A program made the position numbers and the translations under genes. This document shows, in pieces, positions 1 through 8,394 of a stretch of 64,000 nt of DNA (position 1 is the stretch's first letter; the number at the start of each line of letters is the position of its first letter). This stretch comes from Kocuria marina (lineage in GTDB: Bacteria > Actinomycetota > Actinomycetes > Actinomycetales > Micrococcaceae): NCBI GenBank assembly GCA_014652975.1, contig BMZV01000002.1, positions 430,561 through 494,560 of the forward strand, given 5' to 3'. The notes beneath the pieces were generated by a model. It searched no databases. It saw only the letters and a program-made list of their open reading frames with translations, and was not told the DNA's origin.

Positions 1-1208
1 TCGGCGCCGGGTACCGCTTGCTCACGAGCGTGGACGAACCACGGCCGCGCCAACGCCTGCTGCTGCGCCAGGCGCTCGCGATCCTCAAGGAACTGCTGCG
101 CGCGGGCGTCGTCGTACGCCTGCCTGAGCCGGACGAAACCGGGCGCCGCTACCGGCTCACGGTCGAGCTGCAGGAGAACTTCGCGCTGAACCAGCCGCTG
201 TCCCCGTTCGCACTGGCCGCGCTCACCCTGCTGGACCCGGAGTCGGAGACGTACGCGCTCGACGTCGTATCGGTCATCGAGGCCACGCTGGAGAAACCGC
301 GCCAGGTGCTGAACCTGCAGGAGAAGAAGGTCAAGGGCGAGGCGCTCGCGACCATGAAGGCCGACGGCCTCGAGTACATGGAACGCATGCGCGAGTTGGA
401 CGAGATCACGTACCCCCAGCCGTTGCGGGAACTGCTCGAGCAGTCGTTCGAGACCTACCGAACCTCCGCCCCGTGGGTCGCACAGTTCGAGCTTTCCCCC
501 AAGTCCGTGGTGCGGGACATGTACGAGCGCGCCATGACGTTCGGGGACTACGTGCAGTTCTACGGTCTCGCCCGCTCCGAGGGCATCCTGCTGCGCTACC
601 TCTCGGACGCGTACAAGGCCCTGCGCCAGACGGTCCCGGTGGACGCCACGACCGAGTCGCTCACCGACCTGGTGGAATGGCTCGGGGAGAGCATCCGCCA
701 GACCGACAACTCCCTGCTGGACGAATGGGAGAAGCTGGCCTCCGGGGAGGAATCCCCCATGGGCACGGGCGCGGACTCCCTCAAGGAACTCGTGGCCGAA
801 CAGCCGGAAGGCGTCACCGCGAACCCCCGTGCGTTCCGCGTGATGGTGCGTAATGCCCTGTTCCAGCGCGTGGAACTGTTCGCGCAGGAGAAGGACAAGG
901 TGCTCGGGGCCCTGGACGAGAGAACCGGGTGGGACCGCGACCGCTGGGCGGACGCGATGGACACGTACTTCGACGAGTACGAGGACATCTACACGGACGC
1001 CCAGTCCCGCGGGCCGTCTCTGATCCGCATCACCGAGGACCCCGAGGGAATGACCGGGTTCTGGACCGTCACGCAGGTCTTCGACGATCCGGACGGGCAC
1101 CACGACTGGGGTATCAACGCGCGCGTCGACCTCGCGGCGTCGGACGAGGACGGCTTCCCCGTGGTCCTCGTGGACAACGTGGGTCCCATCACCGACACGA
1201 GACGCTGA
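1..1208 (+). CDS. DEAD/DEAH-box helicase with DUF3516, C-terminal part (5' partial)
   Basis: The reading frame is open to the left edge of the window (codon phase starts at base 3), so only about the last 401 residues are present and the helicase core lies outside. The visible part matches the actinobacterial DUF3516 region that follows the helicase domains of a roughly 830-870 residue protein; a characteristic stretch is YGLARSEGILLRYLSDAYK. It ends with a long acidic region. Family members are putative ATP-dependent RNA helicases, but no motif for catalysis is visible in this fragment. The gene stops 85 bases before the SatD-like gene. The TTG at base 18 is not the true start, because coding similarity continues upstream of it. 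Confidence 0.85.
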   Translation, partial: GAGYRLLTSVDEPRPRQRLLLRQALAILKELLRAGVVVRLPEPDETGRRYRLTVELQENFALNQPLSPFALAALTLLDPESETYALDVVSVIEATLEKPRQVLNLQEKKVKGEALATMKADGLEYMERMRELDEITYPQPLRELLEQSFETYRTSAPWVAQFELSPKSVVRDMYERAMTFGDYVQFYGLARSEGILLRYLSDAYKALRQTVPVDATTESLTDLVEWLGESIRQTDNSLLDEWEKLASGEESPMGTGADSLKELVAEQPEGVTANPRAFRVMVRNALFQRVELFAQEKDKVLGALDERTGWDRDRWADAMDTYFDEYEDIYTDAQSRGPSLIRITEDPEGMTGFWTVTQVFDDPDGHHDWGINARVDLAASDEDGFPVVLVDNVGPITDTRR

Positions 1209-1252
1209 GCACCGGTTATCCCAGAAGCCATGCATGTGGAGACGCATCATCG

Positions 1253-1277
1253 GATAATATGCACTTTAGGATGCATA
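1253..1277 (+). promoter_or_regulatory. putative promoter -10 and operator of the SatD-like gene
   Basis: A -10-like GATAAT lies at 1253-1258 and overlaps an inverted repeat, TATGCA (1258-1263) and TGCATA (1272-1277), spaced by 8 bases. A related ATGCAT/ACGCAT pair lies just upstream at about 1230-1248. A strong ribosome binding site (GAGGAG) follows at about 1283. Because the downstream protein has a helix-turn-helix, autoregulation through this repeat is an inference. No good -35 is evident. Confidence 0.45.
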
Positions 1278-1293
1278 GGGTGAGGAGGAGTTC

Positions 1294-2004
1294 GTGTTCG
1301 CCCTGACGATCGACCGCCGCGATTCCCGCGGCCGCGCCGCCGAGCTGCACATGGGACGGCAGCGCACGGCTCTGCAGGAGGAACTCCCCCGCCCGGTCCT
1401 CGATTGGGAGATCAGCGCGGGCGATGAGCTGCAGGCGCTCTACGACGACGCCGCCGCGATCGTCCGCGCGGTCCTCGCGCTCGCCGACGCCGGGCACTGG
1501 CACGTGGGCGTGGGCATCGGCGCGGTGGACGACCCCCTGCCGTCGTCCGTGCGCGAAGCTACGGGCGAGGCCTTCGTGGCCGCGCGGGATGCCGTGAACG
1601 CCGCGAAGGAGCGCGGCCGTCCGGTCGTGGCCGGCAACGAGTGGGCGCGGCGCGCGGGCAGCGTGGTGGATCTGGTGTGTGCCGTGCGGGCCCGGCGTTC
1701 CGAGGCCGGGGCGCAGGCCACGGAACTCGCCGACCGGGGGCTCACGCAACAGGAGATCGCCGAGGGGCTCGGGATCACCCAGTCCTCGGTGTCCCGGCGG
1801 CTCAGCGCAGCGCTGTGGCACGAGGAACACACGGTCCACGAGACCCTCGAGGCGTTGTTCCGACTCGCGGACGAGCACTCCCCCTCTGGCCACGCTCCGG
1901 ACGCCGCGGCCCCCTCAGCGCAGGACGCCACCTCCTCGAAGAACGCCTCCTCGCCGGAGGATGTCGCCTCGAGTGGCGACACCACCTCGGGCGGTGACGC
2001 GTGA
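1294..2004 (+). CDS. SatD-like helix-turn-helix protein
   Basis: A 236-residue protein starting at a GTG preceded by GAGGAGG. The N-terminal two thirds resemble SatD-family proteins: a GDELQ motif near residue 45, then a W-VG-GIG-V--PLP-S segment (GVGIGAVDDPLPSSVREA) and a stretch of small and basic residues. A helix-turn-helix follows at about residues 148-175 (LTQQEIAEGLGITQSSVSRR), as in sigma-factor region 4 or LuxR-type DNA binding. The last 45 residues are a low-complexity Ala/Ser/Asp tail. The stop overlaps the start of the next gene (GTGA), so the two are probably translationally coupled. The precise role of SatD proteins is not established; a self-regulating sensor is my inference. 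Confidence 0.7.
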   Translation: MFALTIDRRDSRGRAAELHMGRQRTALQEELPRPVLDWEISAGDELQALYDDAAAIVRAVLALADAGHWHVGVGIGAVDDPLPSSVREATGEAFVAARDAVNAAKERGRPVVAGNEWARRAGSVVDLVCAVRARRSEAGAQATELADRGLTQQEIAEGLGITQSSVSRRLSAALWHEEHTVHETLEALFRLADEHSPSGHAPDAAAPSAQDATSSKNASSPEDVASSGDTTSGGDA

Positions 2005-2501
2005 GCTTCCTGCGCCCGCTCACCACCGCGGTCCTCCCCGCAGCCCTGGTGCTGACCACCGCGATCTGGACCGTGTTCGCGGGGACCGTGCCCCGGGAAT
2101 GGGCCTATCCCGCGCTGCTGATCGCCGGGGCCCTGTCCGGCGACCCTGTGGTGCGCGGGGTCTTCCGCTTCGCGGACGTCTCCCACGAACGCCTGCGTCC
2201 GGCGAAGAGCCCGTGGGACGACTCCGAGGCCACGGCGGAACCCGTGGACCCGCCGCTGCGCGGAGGTCTGGTCATCGGTGCGCTGGAACGCGCCGGCGCC
2301 ATCGTCTCGCTGCTCACGGGCATGGTCGCCGGGATCGGCGTGGTCGTGGCGATCAAGGGCCTGGCCCGCTACGGCGAGTTCACCAACGCCCAGCAGCGCG
2401 AACAGTTCATCATCGGCACCCTCGTGTCCCTGCTATGGGCCGCGTTGTTCGCCGGTGCTGCGCTGTGGTGCACGACGCCGCGGGGCCCGTTCCCAGGATA
2501 G
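2001..2501 (+). CDS. hypothetical membrane protein paired with the SatD-like gene
   Basis: A 166-residue protein with about four hydrophobic segments (near residues 5-28, 37-52, 95-120 and 138-158) and charged loops. It starts at a GTG that overlaps the preceding stop by four bases, and a strong terminator hairpin covers its end. Pairing of a SatD-like regulator with a small membrane protein recurs in actinobacteria, so the two probably act together, but I recognise no functional motif. Role unknown. Confidence 0.7.
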   Translation: MSFLRPLTTAVLPAALVLTTAIWTVFAGTVPREWAYPALLIAGALSGDPVVRGVFRFADVSHERLRPAKSPWDDSEATAEPVDPPLRGGLVIGALERAGAIVSLLTGMVAGIGVVVAIKGLARYGEFTNAQQREQFIIGTLVSLLWAALFAGAALWCTTPRGPFPG

Positions 2502-2517
2502 GGAACGGGCCCCGCGG
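2478..2517 (+). terminator. terminator of the SatD-like operon
   Basis: A perfect 17-bp inverted repeat (2478-2494 and 2501-2517, GC-rich) with the 6-base loop AGGATA. It overlaps the stop codon of the membrane protein gene. There is no T-tract after it, which is common for GC-rich actinobacterial terminators. It also lies 45 bases from the end of the convergent terC gene, so it may serve both directions. Confidence 0.8.
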
Positions 2518-2561
2518 ACCGGTTCGAGCGGCGTCGTCGTACGCCTCGGGCAGCCGGGTGG

Positions 2562-3944
2562 CTACCGCGCCGCGGTGGAGCCCCCGCCCGAGGAGTCGCC
2601 GCGGGCGGTCCCCGCACCCGGCGTGGCGTCCGCGGCCGCTTCACCCGCCGGAGCGGCCTTGCCCGTGTTGGCCCCCGGGGCGGCCGGGGAGGCGGTGTCG
2701 TCGCGGTGGCTCTCTTCGGCAAAGTCCGGGGAAGGGGTCTGCACCCGGCCGGTCTCCTCGAACTCGCGGTGCTGACCCCGGGCGGTCTCGAGCATCTTAC
2801 GGAACCGAGCGCGGGAATCGATCAGCTCGTTCTTGTGCTTCTCCGAGATCCGCGGGAAACGCTTCTGCAGCCGCGCGAGCTCCCCGGCGATCTTGTGACG
2901 CTCCTCGGCGTCCGCGTCCTGCGGGAGAGCCAGGTACTTCTCGGTGAGGTCCTGCGTCTTCTGGATGGTGCGCAGCGCGCGGCCCTTGGGGCTGTACAGC
3001 GAGATGAGGACGGTGAGCACGAGCACGGAGATGATCACCGTGAGGGACGTGCCGATCCCAATTTCGGCGACGGCCACGTGCTCGCCGTCGTTGATGAACG
3101 GCAGGGTGTTCTCGTGCAGCGCGTGCAGGATGAGCTTCACACCGATGAACGCGAGGATGATGGACAGGCCCCACGAGAGGTAGATCAACCGGTCCAGCAG
3201 ACCGTCGATCAGGAAGTACAACTGGCGCAGACCCATGAGGGAGAACGCGGTGGCCGTGAACACGATGTACGGCTCCTGCGTGAGGCCGAAGATCGCGGGG
3301 ATCGAGTCCAGGGCAAAGAGGATGTCCGTGCCACCGATCGCGACCATCACGAGCAGCATGGGGGTCAGCGCGCGCTTGCCGTTGTGCCTCGTGAACAGCT
3401 TGTCGCCGTCGTAGTAGTCCGTGGTGTGGAAGACCTTCTTGGCCAGGCGCACCACGATGTTGTTGGCCTCGTCCGACTTGTCGTCCGTGACCTCGCCCTT
3501 GATCAGGTTGCCCGCGGTGAAGATCAGGATCAGGCCGAAGAGGTAGAAGACCCACGCGAAGGTGTTGATCGCGGCCGCGCCGATGAAGATGAACACCGTG
3601 CGGGCGATCAACGCGAAGATGATGCCGAACAGCAGCACCTTCTGCTGGTCCGCCCGGGGCACCGCGAACGAGCCGATGATGATCAGGAACACGAAGAGGT
3701 TGTCCACCGACAACGCCTTCTCCGTGACGTAGCCGCCGTAGTACTCGGCCATGAGCGTGGGGCCGTCCAGCCACAGGATCACGAAGCCGAACAGCAACGC
3801 GATGCCCACGTACGCCGCGGACCAAATGGCCGCTTCCTTGATCGACGGTTCGTGCGCCTTACGCACGTGGAAGATGAAGTCGTAGGCCAGCAGGCCCACG
3901 ATCAGGGCGATCGTGATGCCCCATTGGAAGGATGTGATCTCCAC
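2562..3944 (-). CDS. TerC-family integral membrane protein (copy 1)
   Basis: A 460-residue TerC/Alx-type protein with about seven to nine membrane helices. It starts at GTG 3944, which has the ribosome binding site AAGGAGA at proper spacing; the longer open frame upstream lacks support. Conserved acidic membrane motifs are present: ALSVDNLFVFLII in the N-half and FALDSIPAIFGLTQ in the C-half, the latter with the family Asp. The last 130 residues are cytosolic, with a charged helical part and a Pro/Ala/Thr-rich tail. TerC/Alx proteins have been linked to Mn2+ export and metal loading of secreted proteins; substrate here is unproven. A paralogue lies immediately upstream on the same strand. Confidence 0.88.
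   Translation of the reverse strand: MEITSFQWGITIALIVGLLAYDFIFHVRKAHEPSIKEAAIWSAAYVGIALLFGFVILWLDGPTLMAEYYGGYVTEKALSVDNLFVFLIIIGSFAVPRADQQKVLLFGIIFALIARTVFIFIGAAAINTFAWVFYLFGLILIFTAGNLIKGEVTDDKSDEANNIVVRLAKKVFHTTDYYDGDKLFTRHNGKRALTPMLLVMVAIGGTDILFALDSIPAIFGLTQEPYIVFTATAFSLMGLRQLYFLIDGLLDRLIYLSWGLSIILAFIGVKLILHALHENTLPFINDGEHVAVAEIGIGTSLTVIISVLVLTVLISLYSPKGRALRTIQKTQDLTEKYLALPQDADAEERHKIAGELARLQKRFPRISEKHKNELIDSRARFRKMLETARGQHREFEETGRVQTPSPDFAEESHRDDTASPAAPGANTGKAAPAGEAAADATPGAGTARGDSSGGGSTAAR
3169..3269. repeat. near-identical block shared by the two terC genes (with 4675-4775)
   Basis: By direct reading, bases 3169-3269 match 4675-4775 at 99 of 101 positions (differences at 3221 and 3225), a constant offset of 1506. 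Flanking coding sequence diverges more. This is within the region encoding the conserved second half of the membrane domain. Recent gene conversion, or very strong constraint including at third positions, would explain it. Confidence 0.8.
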
Positions 3945-4147
3945 GGAGGGTCTCCTTGTGGGTGAGGTGTACCGCACAAGTCTCTCCCCCACGCGCCGGC
4001 CCTCACGCGGAGGACGGGGTGCGGCGTGGTCCGTGCCCGGCCCGGCGACGGCGCCCGACGTACTGACGTGCACGGAAGTGATGGGATACTCCCTTGATCA
4101 GGCAAGAGTGTACCGGGTTCCCGGCGTGGAGGCACGCGGTGACGGGC

Positions 4148-4177
4148 GAGGCCCCGCCGGTGCACCGGCGGGGCCTC
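4148..4177 (-). terminator. terminator of terC copy 2
   Basis: Inverted repeat GAGGCCCCGCCGG (4148-4160) and its complement (4165-4177) with a TGCA loop, located 64 bases beyond the stop of the second terC gene. No T-run follows. The remaining bases between the two terC genes (3945-4147) hold the copy 1 promoter region; I see no recognisable yybP-ykoY type riboswitch there. Confidence 0.7.
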
Positions 4178-4241
4178 GTGGCGGATCCGTGAGCGGGCCA
4201 CGGTGGCGGGCCCTGGACGGGCCCTCGGGCGAGACGCGAAC

Positions 4242-5453
4242 TCAGCGGTTCTCGGTCCGGGCGAGCCGGTGCTGACGCAATCCGTGGGCCCGTTCGAGCA
4301 GGTCGTGGTAGCGGGCCTCGGACTCGATGAGCTCGTCCCGGTACTTCTCCTTCACGGTGGGCAGCAGTTCCCGGTACTTGGTCATCTTCTCCGCGGCCTT
4401 GACCCGCTCGTCCCGGGGCGCGTCCTCGGGCAGGTCCAGGTAGCGTTCGGCCCAGTCGCGCGCGCCGTTGACGATGCGCACCGCGCGGCCCTTGGGGCTG
4501 AACAGCGATGCGAGCACGGTCACGATCAACACCCCCAGGATCACGGCCAGTGAGAACCCGGTGGTCACCTCGACCACGTGCACGGGCTCGCCGTCGTTGA
4601 TGAACGGCAGGGTGTTCTCGTGCAGGGCGTGCAGGATGAGCTTCACGCCGATGAAGCCCAGGATGATCGCGAGACCCCACGAGAGGTAGATCAACCGGTC
4701 CAGCAGACCGTCGATCAGGAAGTACAGCTGACGCAGACCCATGAGGGAGAACGCGGTGGCCGTGAACACGATGTAGGTCTCCTGGGTGAGACCGAAGATC
4801 GCGGGGATGGAGTCCAGGGCGAACATGATGTCCGTGAGCCCGATGGCCACCATGACCAGCAGCATGGGGGTCATCACGCGCTTGCCGTCGACCTCGGTGA
4901 ACAGCTTGTCGCCGTCGTACTCGTCCGTGGTCTTGAGGAAGCGCTTGGCCAGACGAACCATCACGTTGTTGGCCTCGTCTCCCTCGTCCTTGTCCGTGAC
5001 CTCACCCTTGACCAGGTTGCCCGCGGTGTAGAGCAGGAACAGACCGAACACGTAGAACAGCGCGGACCACCGGTTGATCGCGGCCGCGCCGATGAAGATG
5101 AACACCGTGCGGGCGATCAGAGCCACCACGATGCCGAACAGGAGCACCTTTTGCTGGTCAGCCCGGGGCACCTTGAAGGACGCCATGATGATCAGGAACA
5201 CGAACAGATTGTCCACGGACAGTGCCTGCTCGGTCACGAAGCCCGCGTAGTACTGCGCCGCGAAGCCCGGGCCGTCCCAGAACAGGATCAGCAGGCCGAA
5301 GATCAGGGCCAGGGACACGTACAGGCTGGTCCACAGCGCCGCTTCCTTGATGCTGGGTTCGTGCGGTTTGCGCGCGTGGAAGATGAAGTCGTACGCGAGC
5401 AACCCCACGATCACCGCGATGGTGACCCCCCATTGCAGACCGGAAACCTCCAC
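4242..5453 (-). CDS. TerC-family integral membrane protein (copy 2)
   Basis: A 403-residue paralogue of the protein encoded at 2562-3944, with the same ALSVDNLFVFLII and FALDSIPAIFGLTQ motifs and helix layout but without the long C-terminal tail. Two GTG codons six bases apart could start it; I choose 5453 because AAGGGG then has normal spacing and the N-terminus (VEVSGLQWG) aligns with copy 1 (VEITSFQWG). The tandem pair is the product of a duplication. Possible specialisation for different metals or stresses cannot be judged from sequence. Confidence 0.87.
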   Translation of the reverse strand: MEVSGLQWGVTIAVIVGLLAYDFIFHARKPHEPSIKEAALWTSLYVSLALIFGLLILFWDGPGFAAQYYAGFVTEQALSVDNLFVFLIIMASFKVPRADQQKVLLFGIVVALIARTVFIFIGAAAINRWSALFYVFGLFLLYTAGNLVKGEVTDKDEGDEANNVMVRLAKRFLKTTDEYDGDKLFTEVDGKRVMTPMLLVMVAIGLTDIMFALDSIPAIFGLTQETYIVFTATAFSLMGLRQLYFLIDGLLDRLIYLSWGLAIILGFIGVKLILHALHENTLPFINDGEPVHVVEVTTGFSLAVILGVLIVTVLASLFSPKGRAVRIVNGARDWAERYLDLPEDAPRDERVKAAEKMTKYRELLPTVKEKYRDELIESEARYHDLLERAHGLRQHRLARTENR

Positions 5454-5485
5454 GAGCACCCCTTAGGCGAGAACGACGTATGCAG

Positions 5486-5503
5486 CAGCCCGGGAACGGG
5501 CTG
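5486..5503 (-). terminator. short hairpin between uvrB and terC copy 2
   Basis: CAGCCCG (5486-5492) and CGGGCTG (5497-5503) around a GGAA tetraloop, 55 bases beyond the uvrB stop. A stable but short stem without a T-run; likely uvrB termination, though a leader role for the following terC gene is possible. Confidence 0.5.
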
Positions 5504-5557
5504 GGTAACTCGGGAAGTTTACCTGACTAACAACTCGCCGTAAGAGGTGCGATCGGC

Positions 5558-7705
5558 TCACGCGTGGCCGGCGTCCTTCATGCGCCGCAGTTCCTTCTTG
5601 AGGTCCGCGATCTCGTCCCGCAGCCGCCCGGCCAGCTCGAACTTCAGCTCGGCGGCGGCGTTGCGCATCTGCTCGCTGAGGTCCTCGATCAGATCCACGA
5701 GGTCCTCGGCGGGTGCGGCCGCGACACCGTCGCGCAGCAGTTTGGACTCCGCGGCGGCCGCGGCCTGATCCTTGCCCGTGGCCTTGCCTGTGGCCTTGCC
5801 CTTACCGCCCTTGACGGGAGCGGTGTGATTGTTGGCGGCGGCGCGCTGGGCCAGCAGGGTGCGGGTGTCCTCGTCCTCGCGTGCCAACTGATCGGTGATA
5901 TCCGCGATCCGCTTGCGCAGCGGTTGCGGATCGATCCCGTGTTCCTCGTTGTACGCGACCTGGATCTCCCGGCGGCGGTTGGTCTCCTCGATCGCAACGT
6001 TCATGGAATTGGTGATCTTGTCCGCGTACATGTGGACTTCACCCGAGACGTTACGGGCGGCGCGACCGATCGTCTGGATCAGGGACGTGGTAGAACGCAG
6101 GAAGCCTTCCTTGTCCGCGTCCAGGATGGCCACGAGGGAGACCTCGGGCAGGTCCAGGCCCTCGCGCAACAGGTTGATGCCCACGAGGACGTCGAACGTG
6201 CCCATGCGCAGGTCCCGCAGCAGTTCCACGCGCTTGAGGGTGTCCACGTCCGAGTGCAGGTACTGGACCCGCACACCGTGTTCCATGAGGTACTCGGTGA
6301 GGTCCTCCGCCATGCGCTTGGTCAGCGTGGTCACCAGGACGCGTTCGTCGCGTTCCACGCGCAGCTCGATCTGTTCCAGCAGGTCGTCGATCTGGCCCTT
6401 GGTGGGTTTGACGATCACCTGGGGGTCCACGAGTCCCGTGGGGCGGATGATCTGCTCCACCACGGAGTCCACCTTGGACATCTCGTACGGCCCCGGGGTC
6501 GCGGACATGTACATGGTCTGCCCGATTCGTTCCAGGAACTCGTCCCATTTCAGGGGGCGGTTGTCCATGGCGGACGGCAACCGGAAGCCGTGTTCCACCA
6601 GCGTGCGCTTGCGGGACATGTCCCCCTCGTACATGCCACCGATCTGCGGCACGGTCACGTGGGACTCGTCGATGATGAGCAGGAAGTCGTCCGGGAAGTA
6701 ATCCAGCAGACAGTGGGGAGCGGAACCGCGCGGGCGGCCGTCGATGTGCAGCGAGTAGTTCTCGATCCCGTTGCAGTAGCCCATTTGTTCCATCATCTCG
6801 AGGTCGTACGTGGTGCGCATGCGCAACCGCTGGGCCTCCACGAGCTTGTTCTGCGACTCGAGCTCCTGCAGCCGCTCCTGCAGCTCCTTCTGGATGGACT
6901 CGATCGCCGAGGCCATCCGTTCCGCACCGGCCACGTAGTGCGAGGCGGGGAAGACGTACATCTCCTGCTCCTCGTTTACGATCTCCCCCGTGAGCGGGTG
7001 CAGCGTGTAGATCGCCTCGATCTCGTCCCCGAAGAACTCGATGCGCACCGCGAGTTCCTCGTACATGGGGATGATCTCCACGGTGTCCCCGCGCACGCGG
7101 AACGTCCCGCGGTGGAAGTCCACGTCGTTGCGCACATACTGCATGTTCACGAACTGACGCAGCAGGGTGTCCCTGTCCATCTCCTGGCCCACGGCCAGGG
7201 TGACCATTTGATTGACGTACTCCTCCGGGGTACCCAGACCGTAGATGCAGGACACGGTGGAGACCACCACGGTGTCGCGGCGGGTCAGCAGGGCATTGGT
7301 CGCGGAGTGCCGCAACCGCTCGACCTCCTCGTTGATCGAGGAGTCCTTCTCGATGAAGGTGTCCGTCTGGGGGACGTAGGCCTCCGGCTGGTAGTAGTCG
7401 TAGTAGGAGACGAAGTACTCGACGGCGTTGTGGGGCAGCAGTTCGCGCAGCTCGTTGGCCAGCTGGGCGGCCAGGGTCTTGTTCTGCACGAGCAACAGCG
7501 TGGGCCGCTGGACGGCCTCGATGAGCCATGCGGCGGTCGCGGACTTACCCGTGCCCGTGGCGCCCATGAGTACCACGTCCTTCTCCCCGCCCTCGATCCG
7601 GCGGGACAGGTCCGCGATGGCCTTGGGCTGGTCACCGGCGGGCTGGTACTCGGACACGACCTCGAACGGGGCGACCACACGATTGATCTTCTGCGCGAGC
7701 GACAT
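5558..7705 (-). CDS. uvrB: excinuclease ABC subunit B
   Basis: A 715-residue UvrB, the damage-verifying helicase-like subunit of nucleotide excision repair, which takes DNA from UvrA and recruits UvrC. Walker A GATGTGKS is at about residues 48-55, the beta-hairpin region [13 protein letters not shown] at about 100-112, and the DEAD-like IDESHVT near 348. Helicase motifs V/VI (QTIGRAARN) lie near 560. A UVR motif for UvrC contact occupies the last 40 residues. A basic linker rich in Lys/Ala/Gly at about 635-660 is a lineage extension. It sits next to coaE, as in many actinobacteria. Confidence 0.97.
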   Translation of the reverse strand: MSLAQKINRVVAPFEVVSEYQPAGDQPKAIADLSRRIEGGEKDVVLMGATGTGKSATAAWLIEAVQRPTLLLVQNKTLAAQLANELRELLPHNAVEYFVSYYDYYQPEAYVPQTDTFIEKDSSINEEVERLRHSATNALLTRRDTVVVSTVSCIYGLGTPEEYVNQMVTLAVGQEMDRDTLLRQFVNMQYVRNDVDFHRGTFRVRGDTVEIIPMYEELAVRIEFFGDEIEAIYTLHPLTGEIVNEEQEMYVFPASHYVAGAERMASAIESIQKELQERLQELESQNKLVEAQRLRMRTTYDLEMMEQMGYCNGIENYSLHIDGRPRGSAPHCLLDYFPDDFLLIIDESHVTVPQIGGMYEGDMSRKRTLVEHGFRLPSAMDNRPLKWDEFLERIGQTMYMSATPGPYEMSKVDSVVEQIIRPTGLVDPQVIVKPTKGQIDDLLEQIELRVERDERVLVTTLTKRMAEDLTEYLMEHGVRVQYLHSDVDTLKRVELLRDLRMGTFDVLVGINLLREGLDLPEVSLVAILDADKEGFLRSTTSLIQTIGRAARNVSGEVHMYADKITNSMNVAIEETNRRREIQVAYNEEHGIDPQPLRKRIADITDQLAREDEDTRTLLAQRAAANNHTAPVKGGKGKATGKATGKDQAAAAAESKLLRDGVAAAPAEDLVDLIEDLSEQMRNAAAELKFELAGRLRDEIADLKKELRRMKDAGHA

Positions 7706-7767
7706 GGACCCAGCGTACGCGCCGACTCAGACACGGATCCGGGCGGCTCGCATCGCTCCGGAACTGC

Positions 7768-8394
7768 TCACAGGACCCGCGTGCGCCACCACTCGTCCAC
7801 CTGCGCGAGCAGGTCCTTGATGGTCGTGGAATTGTCGAGGACTGCCGTGGCCACCGCCCGGCGCTGCTCGTCGCTGGCCTGGGCCGCGATCCGGCGGCGG
7901 GCGTCCTCCGGGCTCATCCCGCGGTCCTCGACCATCCGTCGCACCCGCTCGTCCTCGGGCGCCTGCACCACGAGCACCTCGTCCATCGTCTCGTACTGAG
8001 CGGTCTCCACGAGCAGCGGGATGTCGTGGACCACCACTCCCCCCGGCGGCACCTCACTCACGAGCCGCGCGGTCTCGCGCCGCACGAGCGGGTGGATGAT
8101 CCCGTTCAGGGCCGCGAGCTGCTCGGGGTCGTCGAACACGATGGCCGCGACCGCCGCGCGGTCCAGTGCGCCCGAGTCCGGCTGCACGATCCGCTCACCG
8201 AAGTGGGCCACCATGGCCTCGTAGCCTGGTTCCCCCGGTTCCTGCAGGGCCCGGGCGATCGCGTCCGCGTCCACGACAAGCGCCCCGAGCTCGCTCAGCC
8301 GCCGCGAGACGGTGGACTTGCCCGAGGCGATCCCGCCCGTCAGCCCGACCCGCAGGGTCTCGGTGTGGCCGGGTCTGCGCAACAGCTCAGTCAT
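7768..8394 (-). CDS. coaE: dephospho-CoA kinase
   Basis: A 208-residue kinase that phosphorylates the 3'-OH of dephospho-CoA in the last step of CoA synthesis. The P-loop GGIASGKST lies at about residues 20-28, followed by VVDADAIAR and later the HDIPLLVET and GMSPEDARRRI motifs of the family. ATG 8394 is chosen because GGAAGGA precedes it; the longer frame upstream belongs to another gene's tail. It overlaps by eight bases the out-of-frame end of the kinase-like tail of the neighbouring transporter gene, which is a degenerate relative of this same protein. Confidence 0.95.
   Translation of the reverse strand: MTELLRRPGHTETLRVGLTGGIASGKSTVSRRLSELGALVVDADAIARALQEPGEPGYEAMVAHFGERIVQPDSGALDRAAVAAIVFDDPEQLAALNGIIHPLVRRETARLVSEVPPGGVVVHDIPLLVETAQYETMDEVLVVQAPEDERVRRMVEDRGMSPEDARRRIAAQASDEQRRAVATAVLDNSTTIKDLLAQVDEWWRTRVL

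Noticed and set aside
2706..3965. 419-residue plus-strand frame across terC copy 1
   Set aside because: Antisense of a membrane protein gene; composition (Glu/Asp/Arg/His-rich) is that of a reverse-strand artefact. The similar frame at 4578-5543 is rejected for the same reason.
3945..4147. Manganese riboswitch (yybP-ykoY) before a terC gene
   Set aside because: Family members are often controlled this way, but I could not find the conserved aptamer blocks on the minus strand here or before 5453.
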